Part shown: positions 6,155 through 12,901 of the stretch, in pieces
Position numbering within the stretch: the first letter of the stretch is position 1
How the letters are laid out: the number at the start of each line of letters is the position of its first letter
Assembly (NCBI GenBank): GCA_025360665.1
Contig: JANYBU010000117.1
Location: 1-13,101, forward strand
Source of the DNA: Nitrospira sp.
Lineage (GTDB): Bacteria; Nitrospirota; Nitrospiria; Nitrospirales; Nitrospiraceae
Direction: 5' to 3'
Length of the DNA: 13,101 nucleotides
Program-made: the position numbers and the translations under genes
The notes under the pieces: model-generated
What the model was told of the DNA's origin: nothing
Databases searched by the model: none
Seen by the model: the letters and a program-made list of their open reading frames with translations, nothing else

Positions 6155-6850
6155 ATGTTCAAGCTCAGCGCAAACTCCTCCGATCTGCGCTTCCCGCCCG
6201 TTGATGTATCCACCCCTGAGGGTCTACTCGCTGTCGGAGGCGACCTGCGACCCGAGCGATTGCTCGAAGCCTACCGTCACGGCATCTTTCCCTGGTACGA
6301 CGATGACCAGCCGATCTTGTGGTGGTCGCCCGATCCCAGGACCGTCCTCTTTCCCCCCAAGCTCCACATCTCGCGTAGCCTCACACGAAGCCTTCGTCCC
6401 GGCATCTTCCGCGTCACATTCGATACCTGCTTTCGCGAGGTGATGACTCAGTGCGCAGGACCGAGACCGCAATATCCTGACGGGGGCACATGGATCACCA
6501 CGGAGATGCTCGACGCTTACACGCGCCTACACGAACTCGGATACGCCCATTCGATTGAAACCTGGCAGGGCGAACACCTGGTCGGCGGGGTCTATGGGGT
6601 CGCCATCGGTGGAGCCTTCTTCGCAGAGTCGATGTTCACGCGAACCTCCGATGCCTCGAAAGTGGCGCTGGTCTCGCTCGTCCGCCAACTCCAAGCCTGG
6701 GGATTCAGCCTCATGGACTGCCAGCAATCCTCACCCCATGTGATGGCTCTTGGAGCAGAAGAGATTTCCCGCCGCGACTTTCTCGATCACCTCAATGCGG
6801 CGCTGACACTCCCAGGTCGACACGGACGCTGGCAGTTCGACATTCCATGA
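6155..6850 (+). CDS. aat: Leucyl/phenylalanyl-tRNA-protein transferase
   Basis: This encodes 231 residues, the usual size. Aat moves Leu or Phe from charged tRNA to the N-terminal Lys or Arg of proteins, marking them for ClpS/ClpAP degradation (the N-end rule pathway); it is cytosolic. Family motifs in order: GLLAVGGDL (23-31), GIFPWY (43-48), WWSPDPR (56-62), LHISRSL (70-76), TWITTEM (112-118), GYAHSIETW (129-137), GGVYGVAIGGAFFAESMF (144-161), MDCQ (187-190) and LGAEEISRRDFL (199-210). The start ATG 6155 is supported by homology, which begins a few residues later; a TTG at 6125 in frame is less likely. No strong Shine-Dalgarno sequence is present, and TACACT (6140-6145) could be a -10 box 9 nt upstream. 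It stands alone, with no clpS or clpA beside it. Confidence 0.95.
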   Translation: MFKLSANSSDLRFPPVDVSTPEGLLAVGGDLRPERLLEAYRHGIFPWYDDDQPILWWSPDPRTVLFPPKLHISRSLTRSLRPGIFRVTFDTCFREVMTQCAGPRPQYPDGGTWITTEMLDAYTRLHELGYAHSIETWQGEHLVGGVYGVAIGGAFFAESMFTRTSDASKVALVSLVRQLQAWGFSLMDCQQSSPHVMALGAEEISRRDFLDHLNAALTLPGRHGRWQFDIP

Positions 6851-7123
6851 TATAAGTCGTGAACCGGTAGCTCAGTCGTATACATCACAGCTAATTGAAA
6901 TTATTGATACTGTTCTGCCGTTATATAACCGCGTATCTAACTTTTCAGACTTTTCTGCCTCGTTACTCTCACCGTTCCTGCTCTGACTAGCACTTCAGCG
7001 TTTGCCAAGATTGAATCTCACAGTATCATCACGCGACTTCGCGCTCGGCTTCGTCCACGCCACTCCGCTCGCCTATGCGAGTCTCTCCAAGCTGCTCATT
7101 TACCGCACACCAGACCCTGCGCC
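6851..7123. other. AT-rich gap at the left edge of the accessory segment
   Basis: No gene is supported here. Composition drops sharply after the aat stop codon (for example 6901-6960), then becomes GC-rich again by about 7030. The words TATATAAC and TTGATA occur, but not at promoter spacing. Eleven bases at 6866-6876 (ggtagctcagt) look like part of a tRNA D-arm, but no tRNA can be folded around them. Confidence 0.4.
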
Positions 7124-7152
7124 TTGACGCTCTCGGGGCTCCGCGCCATACT
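7124..7152 (+). promoter_or_regulatory. Promoter of the truncated exported-protein gene
   Basis: TTGACG (7124-7129) and CATACT (7147-7152) are 17 bp apart and match 5 of 6 and 4 of 6 consensus bases. The ATG at 7160 begins 7 nt after the -10 box, which implies a leaderless transcript. The arrangement parallels the promoter of the sigma-factor gene. Confidence 0.45.
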
Positions 7153-7159
7153 GAGCCCA

Positions 7160-7345
7160 ATGCACACCCTTTCCATCATAACTCTCCTGGCTGCTCTCCT
7201 TTTCCCTCTCGTTGCCTTTGCTGAGATCCAGACCTTCATCGCCGCGAATACCTACATCCTGGACGACCATGACAACAAAGACGCAATAATTGAGAGCCCG
7301 TTTGCAGTCTACTGGGTCAACCATGTCGGTCAGCATACTCAATAA
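7160..7345 (+). pseudogene. 5' stub of an exported-protein gene, truncated at the accessory segment
   Basis: This 61-codon frame starts with a textbook signal peptide, MHTLSIITLLAALLFPLVAFA, cut before EIQTF, followed by ANTYILDDHDNKDA. That pattern looks to me like the beginning of a longer periplasmic protein. After about codon 42 (base 7285) the sequence becomes AT-richer and the frame stops at 7345. The promoter and the complete signal peptide, with almost no mature protein behind them, suggest that the gene was cut when the restriction-modification DNA arrived. No matching 3' part is visible in the window. It could instead be a small secreted peptide of about 40 mature residues, which I consider less likely. 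Confidence 0.5.
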
Positions 7346-7443
7346 TCAAAACTCCGATTCCAGCAAGGCAGTCTTACGAAATGAAAGAACGTGCGCCACG
7401 AAACCGAACGTTGATCGTCCACGAGAGCGAGAGGGAAAACCTC

Positions 7444-8379
7444 ATGCGTCAAACGACTTCTCTGGAAGTGCCATGTACGCCTGATCAAATCCAAAACAGG
7501 CTAATACATCAAGACTTGTTCTCGTGCGTTGATTTCCTGCCAGATCAGTTCATTGATCTGCTGATCGTCGATCCTCCGTACAACCTGAATAAAAAGTTCG
7601 GGAACAGTAAATTCTCCAAGATATCACCCGAGTCATATGAAGAATGGCTAGGCTCGTGGATAACGAAGCTGAAGAGGTGCCTTAAAAAGAATGCTTCAAT
7701 TTACGTTTGCTGCGATTGGCAATCATCGAAATCAGTGCAAATAGTCCTGGAAAAGCATTTCATTGTGAGAAACCGAATCACTTGGGAGCGAGAGAAAGGT
7801 CGTGGTGCCTCTTCCAACTGGAAGAATTGCTCAGAGGATATTTGGTTTTGCACCATGTCCGATGAGTATTTCTTTGATGTGGAGGCAGTCAAATTAAAGC
7901 GAAAAGTCATTGCTCCCTATCGTCATTTATCTGGCGAACCGAAGGACTGGGAAGAAACCACCAATGGCAACTATCGCCTAACGCATCCTTCCAATCTCTG
8001 GACAGACATCTCAATTCCTTTTTGGTCAATGCCGGAAAACACAGATCATTCAACGCAGAAGCCAGAGAAGCTAATTGCGAAGTTAATTCTTGCAAGTTCA
8101 AAACCAGGTGATTTTGTCTTTGACCCATTCTTTGGTTCAGGAACAACTTGCGTGGTTGCAAAAAAACTGAAAAGAATGTTTTCAGGCGTCGAACAAGAGA
8201 CAGCGTACTGCCAGATGGCTGTGAAAAGGCTTACTCGCGCCGAATCAGATGACATAATCCAAGGCTATCACGATGGGTATTTTTGGGAGCGAAACAGTTT
8301 GGCAGACCAAAAACAATCGAAGACAGCGAGAAAAGATCAGAAAGCCATCGCGGGACTCTACAATGAAGAATGCGACTAA
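7444..8379 (+). CDS. Type II DNA adenine-N6 methyltransferase, beta class
   Basis: This encodes 311 residues. The enzyme should transfer a methyl group from S-adenosylmethionine to adenine in a specific site, protecting DNA from the partner nuclease. The catalytic motif IV, DPPYNL, is at residues 43-48, and the AdoMet-binding motif I, DPFFGSGTT, is at 227-235. The order IV before I defines the beta class. STQKPEKLIAKLILASSKPG (203-222) precedes motif I, as in M.HinfI and M.RsrI relatives. DIWFCTMSDEYFFDVEAVK (132-150) resembles the RsrI-type target region. The ATG at 7444 has GAGGG upstream; the ATG at 7381 lacks one. Composition is AT-rich compared with both flanks, and the 3' end overlaps the next gene by 17 bases, the usual layout of a transferred restriction-modification pair. 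The recognition site cannot be read from the sequence. DPPY could also act on cytosine N4, but adenine is likelier. Confidence 0.92.
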   Translation: MRQTTSLEVPCTPDQIQNRLIHQDLFSCVDFLPDQFIDLLIVDPPYNLNKKFGNSKFSKISPESYEEWLGSWITKLKRCLKKNASIYVCCDWQSSKSVQIVLEKHFIVRNRITWEREKGRGASSNWKNCSEDIWFCTMSDEYFFDVEAVKLKRKVIAPYRHLSGEPKDWEETTNGNYRLTHPSNLWTDISIPFWSMPENTDHSTQKPEKLIAKLILASSKPGDFVFDPFFGSGTTCVVAKKLKRMFSGVEQETAYCQMAVKRLTRAESDDIIQGYHDGYFWERNSLADQKQSKTARKDQKAIAGLYNEECD

Positions 8380-9520
8380 AGAACTGATAGCGTTTCTCCG
8401 AAAACATGACGGGATTAATGACAAGGCAAAACTTACAAGATTTGCCTCAGATCATTTCTCTTTAACGAAAGATAGGTCAGTTTATTACTGCGATAATTTT
8501 GCAGTTAGATTTAGTTCCTCCGCTACCAAAAATTTTGGCAACACGGTCCTTTCCTTATCAAATCTACATAAATTTGATGATCGTCCGTTTATTGTTTGCT
8601 TGGTCACGCCAACATACAACTACACATACCTAGCCAATACGACTTTCCTGAAAAAGATAAGTCACAGTTCGCAGGAGCTGCGTGAAAATAATATTCGTGG
8701 AAGCTTCAATGGTTCGGACATAATGCGTGAGCTTGAGGGCATAACCAACACGCCAGAGAACATTGAAAAATTGTTCAATATTCATGCAGGGTTGGGTTTT
8801 GAAGGAAACCTTCCTCGTCTGGTGGAGGCAACAAACAATATTAGCCCATCTGGCAATAAGTTCGAGCCAAGTTCGGCTCAGAAACAAAGCGTTCTTCTCG
8901 CCCCAGCAAGAGCAGTCGGCTTCGTCAAGTCCCAAGATGCACAGACGCTTAAGGACGAACTTGACGCCAAGGTGAAAAGGTTTAAAAACGAAATCCTGCT
9001 AGCGGCTCTCATCGAGAACGTAAACATTAGGGGCAGAATAATCGAGTATCTGATTGCAGGGGAAGATGATCGTCTACGGCAGGAGATAATTAACGCCCTC
9101 CAGAAACGCACGAGTGGCATTCCGCAATTCAAGACTGAAAATGATCTAGGAGACTATACCAAGGAGTTCGACGAGTATCTTACGGAGACTGATGTCAAAA
9201 CGAAGATCATGATTCTTAACTCGAATCCAAAGGCATACAACCTCGATAAGATGCTTGAGTTTCTTGCCTCTGAACGTTCGGTTTTCATGTTCTACTTTGT
9301 CGGCGTTGAGCCAGGACAAATCGTTAACACCGTTTTGGTTTCGATGTTTCAAGAGCGGCTATTGAACGCCACTATTCTGCTCAAGCATTGGGCTGGAAGA
9401 AATTCGAGAGGCGTTAGTCAGTTTGAAGGAAAAACCATTGGGCACCTCATCCTGTCGCCTGAAATATCCATCAATGAAGAGAAAGCCAAGATCTTCCTTG
9501 AAAAGGTTTTGGCTCTGTAG
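8363..9520 (+). CDS. Putative type II restriction endonuclease paired with the methyltransferase
   Basis: This encodes 385 residues. It starts at ATG 8363, 17 bases inside the methyltransferase gene; the frame is open from 8273, but that upstream part is methyltransferase sequence. It is the only partner in the AT-rich segment, so a cognate nuclease is the natural reading. No family can be named with certainty. Visible features are NIRGSFNGSDIMRELEGI (110-127), a candidate DNA-contact segment; NIRGRIIEYL (221-230), an RGxxxE helix seen in many PD-(D/E)XK nucleases with Glu228; and TETDVKTK (274-281) before AYNLDKMLEFLASERSVFMF (291-310), where Asp277 and Lys279 or the following TK could supply the catalytic acid and lysine. 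No signal peptide or membrane helix is seen. If it is not a nuclease, it is an unknown protein co-transferred with the methyltransferase. Confidence 0.7.
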   Translation: MKNATKELIAFLRKHDGINDKAKLTRFASDHFSLTKDRSVYYCDNFAVRFSSSATKNFGNTVLSLSNLHKFDDRPFIVCLVTPTYNYTYLANTTFLKKISHSSQELRENNIRGSFNGSDIMRELEGITNTPENIEKLFNIHAGLGFEGNLPRLVEATNNISPSGNKFEPSSAQKQSVLLAPARAVGFVKSQDAQTLKDELDAKVKRFKNEILLAALIENVNIRGRIIEYLIAGEDDRLRQEIINALQKRTSGIPQFKTENDLGDYTKEFDEYLTETDVKTKIMILNSNPKAYNLDKMLEFLASERSVFMFYFVGVEPGQIVNTVLVSMFQERLLNATILLKHWAGRNSRGVSQFEGKTIGHLILSPEISINEEKAKIFLEKVLAL

Positions 9521-9613
9521 GTTTCTCGCAATGCGTTCCAGCAAACGCGTTAAAGCGCCACGAAACTCAAATATCATGACTATCGGAAACGTTTTTCAGC
9601 ACGGAGGAATTAC

Positions 9614-9670
9614 GGATCTGCCTACGTAACGACGAAGGGTCGGATTGTCATTCCAGCTCAGCTTCGATCC
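9614..9670 (+). pseudogene. Remnant of an AbrB/MazE-type antitoxin gene
   Basis: The frame reads SAYVTTKGRIVIPAQLRS, the hallmark swapped-hairpin DNA-binding start of AbrB/SpoVT/MazE-type antitoxins (VTxKGRxxIPxxLR). A good Shine-Dalgarno sequence, ggagga, lies at 9603-9608, but no start codon follows in this frame, and after LRS the sequence no longer fits the family. Upstream, the frame has no ATG, GTG or TTG close by. It looks like a gene decayed at both ends, with the ATG lost. No toxin gene is adjacent. Confidence 0.5.
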
Positions 9671-9725
9671 CTACCGCGTGCATCCATCTCCTGACTCGCT
9701 TCATAAGGCGTCGCCGACTGTCCTT

Positions 9726-9755
9726 CACTCCGCGCATCGAACGACCACGTTCTTC
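9726..9755 (+). repeat. Degenerate half copy of hairpin repeat R2
   Basis: cactccgcgcatcgaacga, followed by a short stretch ending in ttct, matches the 5' half and loop of the R2 core, most closely the copy at 9914. The 3' half is missing, so it cannot fold like the complete copies. It lies in a gene-free stretch (9671-9985) filled mainly by R2 elements. Confidence 0.5.
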
Positions 9756-9779
9756 TACCTCTCCCTTGAGGGCGGGCTA

Positions 9780-9851
9780 GAGGGTCTCCCACTGCGCGTG
9801 TCCAACGAGGGTCTTCTGAGACCGCGCGTTGCACGAGCACAGGAGACCCTC
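9780..9851 (+). repeat. Covarying hairpin repeat, copy B (family R2)
   Basis: The outer arms gagggtctcc (9780-9789) and ggagaccctc (9842-9851) are perfectly complementary. Between them is the 52-nt core (9790-9841). Relative to copy A, paired bases 10/44 change from C-G to T-A and bases 23/32 from C-G to T-A, so the fold is kept while the sequence changes. The outer arms share no sequence with those of copies A or C. Confidence 0.8.
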
Positions 9852-9898
9852 AGCCCAGGTCCACATCCTCACTCCATTCACCCACCCTAGGAGGGAGT

Positions 9899-9980
9899 GG
9901 CCAAGGCTGCCCTTTACTGCGCGCATCGAACGAGCACTTTCTGAATGTGCGCGTTCTGCGAGCAAGAAGGGCACCTGGCC
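9899..9980 (+). repeat. Covarying hairpin repeat, copy C (family R2), next to the peptidase stop codon
   Basis: The core is 9914-9965. The outer arms ggccaaggctgccctt (9899-9914) and aagggcacctggcc (9967-9980) pair with two bulges. Core pairs 11/43 (A-T instead of G-C) and 14/42 (G-C instead of C-G) covary against copies A and B. It lies 5 bases beyond the end of the minus-strand peptidase gene, again a terminator-like position, but no T-run follows on that strand. Confidence 0.8.
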
Positions 9981-9985
9981 GCTCC

Positions 9986-11356
9986 TCACCTCTTTCCCAT
10001 CTTCGCCACCTCTGCAAAATAATGCGCAAAGGCCTTCATCCCGCCTGAGGCTTGGCCCCAGTCAAAGTATTCGTTTGGCGCATGGTAGCCATGCTCGGGC
10101 AAGCTCAACCCCATAAACAGGATCGGCACCTTCCAGGCCTTCTGCATCGTGACCACTGCGCCGATCGATCCGCCTTCGCGGATGAAGGCCGGCTCTTTGC
10201 CGAATCCCGCCTTGGCCGCCCGCTTCACTGCTTCGACATAGGGTCCCTCAAACAGTCCTTTGAACGGCTGAAGCATCCCTTCCCGTTCCACTTTGACATG
10301 CGGGTTGATCTTCGCCACGTGGCGCTTGAGTAACGCAAAGGCCTTCTCCGGAGTTTGATTCGGCACCAACCTCATGCTCACTTTGAGTTCGCCGTGGCCC
10401 GGCACAACCGTCTTCACCCCTGGCCCATGGTAGCCGCCGATCAGGCCATGTACCTCGAACGTCGGCGCAGCCCAAATCCTCCGCATGATTTCGGCGGGAT
10501 CGTTCGTGCGGAGCGTCTGAAACCCATAGGCCTGCTTGAAGCTCTTGACCTGGAAACCTGACGCGAGAAAACTTTTGATCTCTGCCTTAGTCGGTTCGAC
10601 CACATCCTGATAGAACCCGGGAATCTTGACCTTGCCGCTCTTGGCATCGACACAGGCATGCGCCACTTCCATCAATTCCGCGAGTGGATTCCGCGCCGCG
10701 CCTCCGGTCACGCCCGAATGGGCGTCTTTCGATCCCGTGCGTAGCGTGAGTCGCGCGCCCAGCAGACCGCGCAGACCATAGGGCATGGCAGGCTTTCCCT
10801 TGGCGAGCCAGATGGTGTCCGATACCACGACTGAATCCGGTCGAGGAATAGCCGCTCGGTTCTTCAGCCCAGCCGAAAAATTCGGACTGCCGATTTCCTC
10901 TTCCAGTTCCCAGAGAAACCGGACATTGATCGGGAAGCCCTGCTCGATTGCGTACCGCGCGCCGAACAGGGCCGAGAGTGCCGGACCCTTGTCATCTGTC
11001 GCGCCACGGCCGTGGTACAGCCCGTTCTCGTTCTTGAAAGTAAAAGGTGCCTGCGTCCATTCCGGCTCCTGCGCCGGCTGCACATCCATATGGTTGTAGA
11101 TGGTGACCGTCGGATAATGGGCTCCGGTTATCCAGCCGCCGGACACGATCGGATAGCCGCCGGTCTCGACAATCTGAGCCTCAGCCCCCAGATCCGTGAG
11201 GACCTGCCGCGCGAAGTCCGCCATGCGCCGGATGTCTGGGACCTTGGCCGGATCCATGCTGATCGAAGGAATCTCCACCATCTGGCCGAGCAGATCTTCA
11301 AACCGTGGGCGAATCTCTGTCACATAGGAACTAAGTTGTCGTTCGTTCACGCTCAT
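9986..11356 (-). CDS. M20 family metallopeptidase (dipeptidase/carboxypeptidase)
   Basis: This encodes 456 residues with no signal peptide, so it is cytosolic. M20 enzymes are two-zinc peptidases that cleave dipeptides or C-terminal residues. Visible active-site parts: His89 and Asp91 in YNHMDVQP, Asp121 in HGRGATDDKGP, the Glu cluster at 152-154 in ELEEEIGS (general base and zinc ligand), Asp180 in VVSDT, His213 in DAHSG of the lid/dimerisation domain, FIREGGSIGAV (391-401), and the C-terminal zinc ligand His425 in HGYHAPNE. All expected ligands are present, so it should be active. The start at 11356 is fixed by AGGAGG (complement of 11364-11369) with 7-nt spacing; the frame is open for 16 more codons upstream, but these lack a ribosome site. 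It is transcribed away from the 11484 operon. The substrate is unknown; dipeptides are the default guess. Confidence 0.93.
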   Translation of the reverse strand: MSVNERQLSSYVTEIRPRFEDLLGQMVEIPSISMDPAKVPDIRRMADFARQVLTDLGAEAQIVETGGYPIVSGGWITGAHYPTVTIYNHMDVQPAQEPEWTQAPFTFKNENGLYHGRGATDDKGPALSALFGARYAIEQGFPINVRFLWELEEEIGSPNFSAGLKNRAAIPRPDSVVVSDTIWLAKGKPAMPYGLRGLLGARLTLRTGSKDAHSGVTGGAARNPLAELMEVAHACVDAKSGKVKIPGFYQDVVEPTKAEIKSFLASGFQVKSFKQAYGFQTLRTNDPAEIMRRIWAAPTFEVHGLIGGYHGPGVKTVVPGHGELKVSMRLVPNQTPEKAFALLKRHVAKINPHVKVEREGMLQPFKGLFEGPYVEAVKRAAKAGFGKEPAFIREGGSIGAVVTMQKAWKVPILFMGLSLPEHGYHAPNEYFDWGQASGGMKAFAHYFAEVAKMGKR

Positions 11357-11393
11357 GGTAAATCCTCCTAAAAGTGACTGCGGATTATACCGA

Positions 11394-11420
11394 CTGTGTC
11401 TCAACTGTGTCCCAACTGTG
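11394..11420. repeat. Short tandem repeat between divergent genes
   Basis: An 11-bp unit is repeated: ctgtgtctcaa (11394-11404), then ctgtgtcccaa (11405-11415), then a partial ctgtg (11416-11420). It lies in the 127-bp region between the minus-strand peptidase and the plus-strand operon. Direct repeats one helical turn apart can be operator sites, but no regulator is known here. Confidence 0.45.
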
Positions 11421-11468
11421 AAAGAGATTGTCCCGCCGCAAAAGCGCGAACCACGATGGCAAGAATGG

Positions 11469-11474
11469 TAGAAT
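11469..11474 (+). promoter_or_regulatory. Probable -10 box of the 11484 operon
   Basis: TAGAAT matches 5 of 6 bases of the -10 consensus and ends 9 nt before ATG 11484, the same close spacing as at other genes here. No -35 box is seen at 16-18 bp upstream. Confidence 0.35.
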
Positions 11475-11483
11475 GCACCGCCT

Positions 11484-11975
11484 ATGACAATCGAATGGTT
11501 CTACAGGCACATGAAACTGGCTTCGATCTTCATCGGTCTCTTGTTCGGCTGGGCTATGCTGCCTTCCTTTGCCTTGGCCGCTGACCCCATCACGGTTCGC
11601 GAGATCCTGGACGAACCCAGTCGCTTCCACCTTCGGCAAGTGACGCTGCAAGGAACCGTTCGGAACGTGCAACCCCTCGACCCCTATACCTTGCCAGCCG
11701 GCACGACCTGTTATGGCGCTTACCTGTTTTATTTGGAAGACGAGACCGCCTCGATCAATGTTGCCGCGTTTGGCCTCTGCGGCATCCCCACGGTCAAAGA
11801 TCCCGATGTGGAGGATGGCGCACGGATCGAACTCCACGCGACCATCCAAGCGCCAAGCCACGGAGGATACTATCTGAGTTTCCAGGGGCTCAAAGTGGTA
11901 GGAGAACGAGAGGGAGTGGTGCAGGCTGTGGCTGACCAGATCATTCCATTACTCGATGAGGCAAGGCCCCAATGA
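11484..11975 (+). CDS. Small exported OB-fold-like protein, function unknown
   Basis: This encodes 163 residues. It has a Sec signal peptide: basic YRHMK, hydrophobic LASIFIGLLFGWAML, and a likely cut after FALA near residue 32. The mature part begins ITVREILDEPSRFHLRQVTL and continues with alternating strands (LQGTVRNVQ; GAYLFYLEDE; ASINVAAFG; ARIELHATI; YLSFQGLKVV), a pattern typical of an exported OB-fold barrel spanning about 52-138. Cys76 and Cys99 could form a disulfide. ATG 11511 would also leave a good signal peptide; 11484 is preferred because of the -10 box. It overlaps the dehydrogenase gene by 4 bases (ATGA), so it belongs to that operon. No catalytic residues are evident; ligand or nucleic-acid binding is only a guess from the fold. 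Confidence 0.8.
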   Translation: MTIEWFYRHMKLASIFIGLLFGWAMLPSFALAADPITVREILDEPSRFHLRQVTLQGTVRNVQPLDPYTLPAGTTCYGAYLFYLEDETASINVAAFGLCGIPTVKDPDVEDGARIELHATIQAPSHGGYYLSFQGLKVVGEREGVVQAVADQIIPLLDEARPQ

Positions 11976-12901
11976 CGAGAGCTCCACACAGAGTCACTCC
12001 GTCACAAACCAGAATCGGCTGGATTGGCACCGGCGTGATGGGCTCGTCAATGTGTGGCCATGTACTACGAACCGGGTATCGCGTGACCCTGCACAGCCGC
12101 ACGAAAGCCAAAGCCAAGCCGCTGCTCGACCTCGGTGCGACATGGGCTGAGAACCCGCGCGCCGTCGCTGCTGATTCCGATATCCTCTTCTCGATGGTAG
12201 GCTTTCCCCTGGACGTCCGTGCCGTCTATTTCGGCGAAACTGGAATCCTGGCCGGCGTGCGAGCTGGCACACTGCTCGTCGATATGACGACGACGGACCC
12301 AGCACTCAGCCGCGAGATGGCCGAACGTGCGATGGCCAAAGGTCTCGCTGCGATTGATGCCCCGGTATCCGGTGGCGACGTCGGCGCGCGCAACGCCACC
12401 CTCTCGATCATGGTAGGAGGCGACCGCGAAGCCGTGCAAGCCGTGATGCCGCTCTTCGAGCTATTGGGCAACAAGATCGTGCATCAGGGAGGGCCCGGCA
12501 CTGGGCAACAGGCGAAACTCTGTAACCAGATCGTGATCGCCGGCACGATGATCGGTGTCTGCGAGAGTCTGCTCTATGGCTACAAGGCAGGGCTCGATCT
12601 GAACCGCATGCTGGACTCCATCCGTGGAGGAGCCGCAGCCTGCTGGACCTTGGACCATCTCGCTCCACGTATTCTTCAACGCAACTTCGCCCCGGGATTT
12701 TTCGTCGAGCACTTCGTGAAAGATATGGGCATCGCACTGGAGGAATCGAAACGTATAGGACTCGTACTGCCCGGTCTCACGTTGGTGCACCAGCTCTACC
12801 AGACCGTCCAAACGCACGGGCATGGCCGCAGTGGAACCCACGCGCTGATGCTCGCACTTGAAGCACTCGCACAAACCCACGTGAGTGCGTCGCCGGCATG
12901 A
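11972..12901 (+). CDS. NAD(P)-dependent beta-hydroxyacid dehydrogenase (3-hydroxyisobutyrate dehydrogenase family)
   Basis: This encodes 309 residues, cytosolic. The family oxidises beta-hydroxyacids or reduces the matching semialdehydes (3-hydroxyisobutyrate, tartronate semialdehyde, glyoxylate, succinic semialdehyde). The Rossmann nucleotide site is IGWIGTGVMG (15-24). The substrate signature DAPVSGGDVGA is at 129-139, and the catalytic lysine is Lys182 in GTGQQAKLCNQ, with Asn185 beside it. KDMGIALEES (250-259) is the usual C-terminal helical motif. Arg43 in LHSRTKAKA, after the second strand, suggests preference for NADP(H). About ten extra residues precede the fold. It overlaps both neighbours by 4 bases (ATGA each side), so expression is coupled to an exported protein upstream and a lipoprotein downstream. 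The exact substrate cannot be set from the sequence. Confidence 0.92.
   Translation: MTRAPHRVTPSQTRIGWIGTGVMGSSMCGHVLRTGYRVTLHSRTKAKAKPLLDLGATWAENPRAVAADSDILFSMVGFPLDVRAVYFGETGILAGVRAGTLLVDMTTTDPALSREMAERAMAKGLAAIDAPVSGGDVGARNATLSIMVGGDREAVQAVMPLFELLGNKIVHQGGPGTGQQAKLCNQIVIAGTMIGVCESLLYGYKAGLDLNRMLDSIRGGAAACWTLDHLAPRILQRNFAPGFFVEHFVKDMGIALEESKRIGLVLPGLTLVHQLYQTVQTHGHGRSGTHALMLALEALAQTHVSASPA

Noticed and set aside
6866..6876. tRNA-like D-arm sequence (ggtagctcagt), a possible tRNA or attachment site
   Set aside because: Only 11 bases match. No acceptor, anticodon or T-arm partners lie at the right distance, and no second copy is visible at the right edge of the segment.
6904..6929. TTGATA and TATAAC as a promoter for the accessory segment
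   Set aside because: The boxes are only 14 bp apart, too close for a sigma70 promoter.
7381..7443. Upstream start for the methyltransferase
   Set aside because: No Shine-Dalgarno sequence at 7381; the ATG at 7444 has GAGGG and family similarity begins after it.
8273..8362. Upstream start for the restriction-enzyme candidate
   Set aside because: These bases encode the end of the methyltransferase in another frame; ATG 8363 gives the normal short overlap.
9645..9890. 81-codon frame in the region of R2 repeats
   Set aside because: It runs through the AbrB remnant out of frame and through repeat copies D and B; there is no plausible protein.
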